Origin: Spirochaetales bacterium
GTDB taxonomy: Bacteria > Spirochaetota > Spirochaetia > DSM-27196 > SLST01
Length of the DNA: 8,226 nucleotides
Direction: 5' to 3'
Assembly: GCA_030642995.1 (NCBI GenBank)
Contig: DAOWMR010000110.1
Span: 1 to 8,226 of the forward strand
Made by a program: the position numbers and the translations under genes. The notes beneath the pieces were generated by a model. The model ran no database searches, had not been told where the DNA came from, and saw nothing but the letters and a program-made list of their open reading frames with translations. Below are positions 5,942 to 8,226 of this stretch, piece by piece. The stretch's first letter is position 1; every line of letters begins with the position of its first letter.

Positions 5942-7070
5942 TGCTCAAGCAGAGATTGTCACTACCGCGAAACAACGCCGGGAGTTCATTGACTACCCGA
6001 AACGTCTCTACCGCGAAGCATCGCAGTGGGTACCGCCGTTCGATCTTGACATGCGCAAGCTCATCACGCGCAAGCACCCCTACTTCGAACATTCTCCGGG
6101 GGAATTCTTTCTTTTCAAATCGGGTGACCGCACCGTCGGACGCGTCGTTGCGCTGGCGAACGACTTGTACAACGAGGAACACGGCGTGAAGTGCGCGCAC
6201 TTCTACTTTGCCGATTTTGAGGATGACGAGTCGGCCGGTCGCATCCTTTTTGATACGGTCACAAAATGGGCGCGGGACCACGGTATGGAAACCCTCATCG
6301 GCCCGCTCTTTTCCGGCGCCACGATGGGGGGCGGCGTGCTGGTTGAGGGATTCGAACACCGCGCCGCCATGAACATGATGGTGTTTAACTACGACTACTA
6401 CGCCGGCCACTATGAGGCTGCCGGATTCTCCAAGCGATTCGATCTCCTGTCACTCACCGCCGACCCCCACGGGTTCCAGTTGCCCGATCGCATTGAGTCG
6501 ATTGCCGACATGGTCCGCTCCCGTGGCCGACTCGTCGTCTCCCAGATGAAAAGCAAGCGCGCGCTTCGGCAAGTCGCCGACGAAATTGGCGCGCTCTACA
6601 ACCCAACCCTTGCCGACCACACGGAAAATTACCCCCTCACGGACAATGAACTGGCGGCACTCAAGAGTGACCTCCTGATGATCGCGAAGCCCGATCTCGA
6701 AAAGGTGATCCGCTATGATGGGGAGATTGTGGGTTACATTCTTTCATTCCCGGACCTGAGTGACGCCATGCAACGAAATCGGGGCAAACTCGGCCCCATA
6801 CAGATCCTGCGCCTGCTGACTGAGAACAAGAAGACTCGAAAGATCATCTTCAACGGAATGGGAATACTGGAGAAGTATCAACGACTCGGAGGGAACGCCC
6901 TCCTCTACTCCGAACTCACCAAGAGCACGACAGGTTCGGAGAAATACTCGTTTGACGATGCGGAGATGTGTCAGGTGAATGAATCGACAGATCTCATGCT
7001 CAAAGATCTGCTCACCGTTGGTGCGTCGGTCTTCAAGCGTCACCGGGTGTATGAGCGTGCAATCAGCTAA
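5934..7070 (+). CDS. GNAT-fold N-acyltransferase family protein
   Basis: This protein of 378 residues starts at ATG 5934, with GGGAGG (5920-5925) upstream inside the preceding gene. The start overlaps that gene's stop by 8 bases, indicating translational coupling. The N-terminal block FIDYPKRLYREASQWVPPF (18-36), then KHPYFEHSPGEFFLFK (48-62) and TVGRVVALANDLYNEEHG (67-84), is the pattern of a widespread uncharacterised GNAT-like family (l-Y-x(4)-WVPP, HPFFEH, GRIAAxxN). A central strand-turn, GPLFSGATMGGGVLVEGF, follows. A second acyltransferase-like half has VIRYDGEIVGYIL (258-270), the acetyl-CoA loop candidate GILEKYQRLGGNALLYSEL (310-328) and the family end VFKRHRVYERAI. The protein is cytoplasmic with no signal peptide. 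The acyl acceptor is unknown. Its partner in the operon is the FliG-C protein, so a modification or assembly role with it is conceivable but unproven. Confidence 0.85.
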   Translation: MGNAQAEIVTTAKQRREFIDYPKRLYREASQWVPPFDLDMRKLITRKHPYFEHSPGEFFLFKSGDRTVGRVVALANDLYNEEHGVKCAHFYFADFEDDESAGRILFDTVTKWARDHGMETLIGPLFSGATMGGGVLVEGFEHRAAMNMMVFNYDYYAGHYEAAGFSKRFDLLSLTADPHGFQLPDRIESIADMVRSRGRLVVSQMKSKRALRQVADEIGALYNPTLADHTENYPLTDNELAALKSDLLMIAKPDLEKVIRYDGEIVGYILSFPDLSDAMQRNRGKLGPIQILRLLTENKKTRKIIFNGMGILEKYQRLGGNALLYSELTKSTTGSEKYSFDDAEMCQVNESTDLMLKDLLTVGASVFKRHRVYERAIS

Positions 7071-8226
7071 CGCAACGCTCATCGCAACCTGCGCGGGGGG
7101 CCTGGAAACCGTGCTCGAGAAGGAGATCACGGACCGCGGCTGGCAGGTCACCTCCGGCGTAGCGGGGGCCGTCCGGTTTGCCGGGTCCGGATTCGTTCCG
7201 GCCGAGGCCAATATCGTGCTCCGCACCGCTTCCCGTATTCTGGTGCCGGTGACCGCCGGTCGCGTCCGAAGTTACGACGAGCTTTACCGGCTCACCTCCC
7301 GGATAGATTGGCCCCGCCTGGCCCCACCAACCTACTCAATCGGCGTGACCGTCATCTCTTCGGATCGGGACGTAAGCGACACCCGCTTTGCCACTCTCCG
7401 AGTCAAAGACGCGATCGTTGATGTTCAAAGGCGCCGGACAGGAAAACGCTCCAGGATAGAGCGTCGGGCCCCGGACATTGGCGTGGTCGCCCATGTGGCC
7501 GATGGATCGGCTGAGATCTCCCTGGACAGCACCGGCAGACCTCTTCACATCCGTGGATATCGCACTGAGGCAGGTACTGCACCGCTGCGCGAAACGGTCG
7601 CCGCCGGCATGGTTCTCCTCTCCGGGTGGGATCGCGTATCGCCCCTCCTTGACCCGTTCTGCGGATCGGGAACTATCCTCATTGAAGCAGCGCTGATCGC
7701 GGCGGGCGTCCATCCCGGCATCCAACGAGACGACTTCGCCTTTCTCCGTTGGCCGGGAGCTGATCGCACAGCGTTTGAACAGCTTCGCGCGACCCTGCGC
7801 TCCCCGCGGCGACCGGAACCTGAAGAGGTACCTGATGGGGATGGCGGTGCCCCTCAATCCCCTCCGATACGGGGCGCGGACAGGGATGCAGCAGTCCTTC
7901 AGGTGGCACGGCGCAATGCCGAGCGAGCCGGCGTGTCGGACCTGATCACCATTGATCACCGGGATTTCTTCGCCGAGCCGGCGGGAGACACCGGGGGAAT
8001 ACTTCTGACCAATCCACCCTACGGCGAACGAATGGAGCTTGAAGATTCCGCCGCCTTCTACGGCCGCCTCGGTGACCACTTAAAGCATCACTACCGGGGG
8101 TCGACCGCCTGGATTCTCTCGGCGAATCGCGCCGCGATGAAACACATTGGACTGCGAACAAGCGCCAAACTCCCGCTCTTCAACGGAGGATTGGAGTCTC
8201 GTCTCTACAGGATCGCGCTCTTCTAG
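7051..8226 (+). CDS. THUMP-domain class I RNA methyltransferase, RlmL-N/YpsC type (23S rRNA m2G)
   Basis: This protein of 391 residues probably methylates the N2 of a guanine in 23S rRNA using S-adenosylmethionine. The family includes the N-terminal half of E. coli RlmL (m2G2445) and Bacillus YpsC. The N-terminus TLIATCAGGLETVLEKEI (9-26) is the family's ferredoxin-like start. A THUMP domain covers roughly 45-160. The SAM-binding motif DPFCGSGT is at 201-208, the acidic strand-2 motif GADRDA at 275-280 and the catalytic NPPYG at 321-325. The end, LFNGGLESRLYRIALF, is typical. A Pro/Arg/Gly-rich insert (about 250-272) precedes motif II. ATG 7051 is chosen because the family start follows at once; the earlier frame opening at 6979 is shadow of the GNAT gene. 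It overlaps that gene by 20 bases and has no clear Shine-Dalgarno, so translation is probably coupled. The stop is the last three bases of the window. Confidence 0.92.
   Translation: MSVQSANATLIATCAGGLETVLEKEITDRGWQVTSGVAGAVRFAGSGFVPAEANIVLRTASRILVPVTAGRVRSYDELYRLTSRIDWPRLAPPTYSIGVTVISSDRDVSDTRFATLRVKDAIVDVQRRRTGKRSRIERRAPDIGVVAHVADGSAEISLDSTGRPLHIRGYRTEAGTAPLRETVAAGMVLLSGWDRVSPLLDPFCGSGTILIEAALIAAGVHPGIQRDDFAFLRWPGADRTAFEQLRATLRSPRRPEPEEVPDGDGGAPQSPPIRGADRDAAVLQVARRNAERAGVSDLITIDHRDFFAEPAGDTGGILLTNPPYGERMELEDSAAFYGRLGDHLKHHYRGSTAWILSANRAAMKHIGLRTSAKLPLFNGGLESRLYRIALF

Noticed and set aside
5736..6410. 224-residue minus-strand open frame
   Set aside because: Antisense across the FliG-C/GNAT junction; both + strand genes are well supported.
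7336..8079. 247-residue minus-strand open frame
   Set aside because: Antisense to the THUMP methyltransferase, whose motifs are unmistakable on the + strand.

Overview
The window holds seven recognisable genes and one gene tail. All run on the + strand except one short minus-strand gene. The DNA is moderately GC-rich and tightly packed, with several overlapping starts and stops. A lipoprotein signal peptide, a possible outer-membrane barrel tail and a FliG C-terminal domain suggest a diderm, probably flagellated bacterium. Spirochaetota would fit, but this is a guess from gene style and not a proven placement.

Layout. (1) Positions 1-236 hold the end of an unidentified gene that is readable only across a one-base frame break in an A5 run. 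(2) Positions 260-1274 form a small metal or redox-type operon. It has a sigma70-like promoter, a perfect 7-1-7 Fur-family operator over the expected transcription start, a Fur-family regulator, and, one base later, a Gly/Arg-rich DUF5320-type protein. The regulator keeps its structural Cys4 zinc site but lacks the usual His/Glu sensing ligands. (3) Positions 1309-1755 (minus) encode a short unknown protein, possibly a 5'-truncated remnant. (4) Positions 1810-5286 hold a run of three genes: an unknown protein of possible sugar-mutarotase fold, an atypical SDR lacking the catalytic Tyr, and a lipoprotein serine hydrolase of the beta-lactamase/class C type. The hydrolase is broken by a one-base expansion in a G7 run and has an unclear start. 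(5) Positions 5327-8226 form a second operon of three overlapping genes: a stand-alone FliG C-terminal-domain protein with a charged N-terminal segment, a GNAT-like acyltransferase, and a THUMP-domain rRNA guanine-N2 methyltransferase of the RlmL type. The last one ends at the final base of the window.

Two transcription units (genes at 1810 and 5327) have a TAGAAT -10 element only 6-7 bases before the ATG and no Shine-Dalgarno sequence, so both look leaderless. The most interesting points are the Fur-like regulator without sensing ligands behind a perfect Fur box, the flagellar-motor domain detached from any flagellar context and coupled to a GNAT gene, and the repeated leaderless promoter design. 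The homopolymer frame breaks could be real or could be sequencing errors, and this should be settled first.
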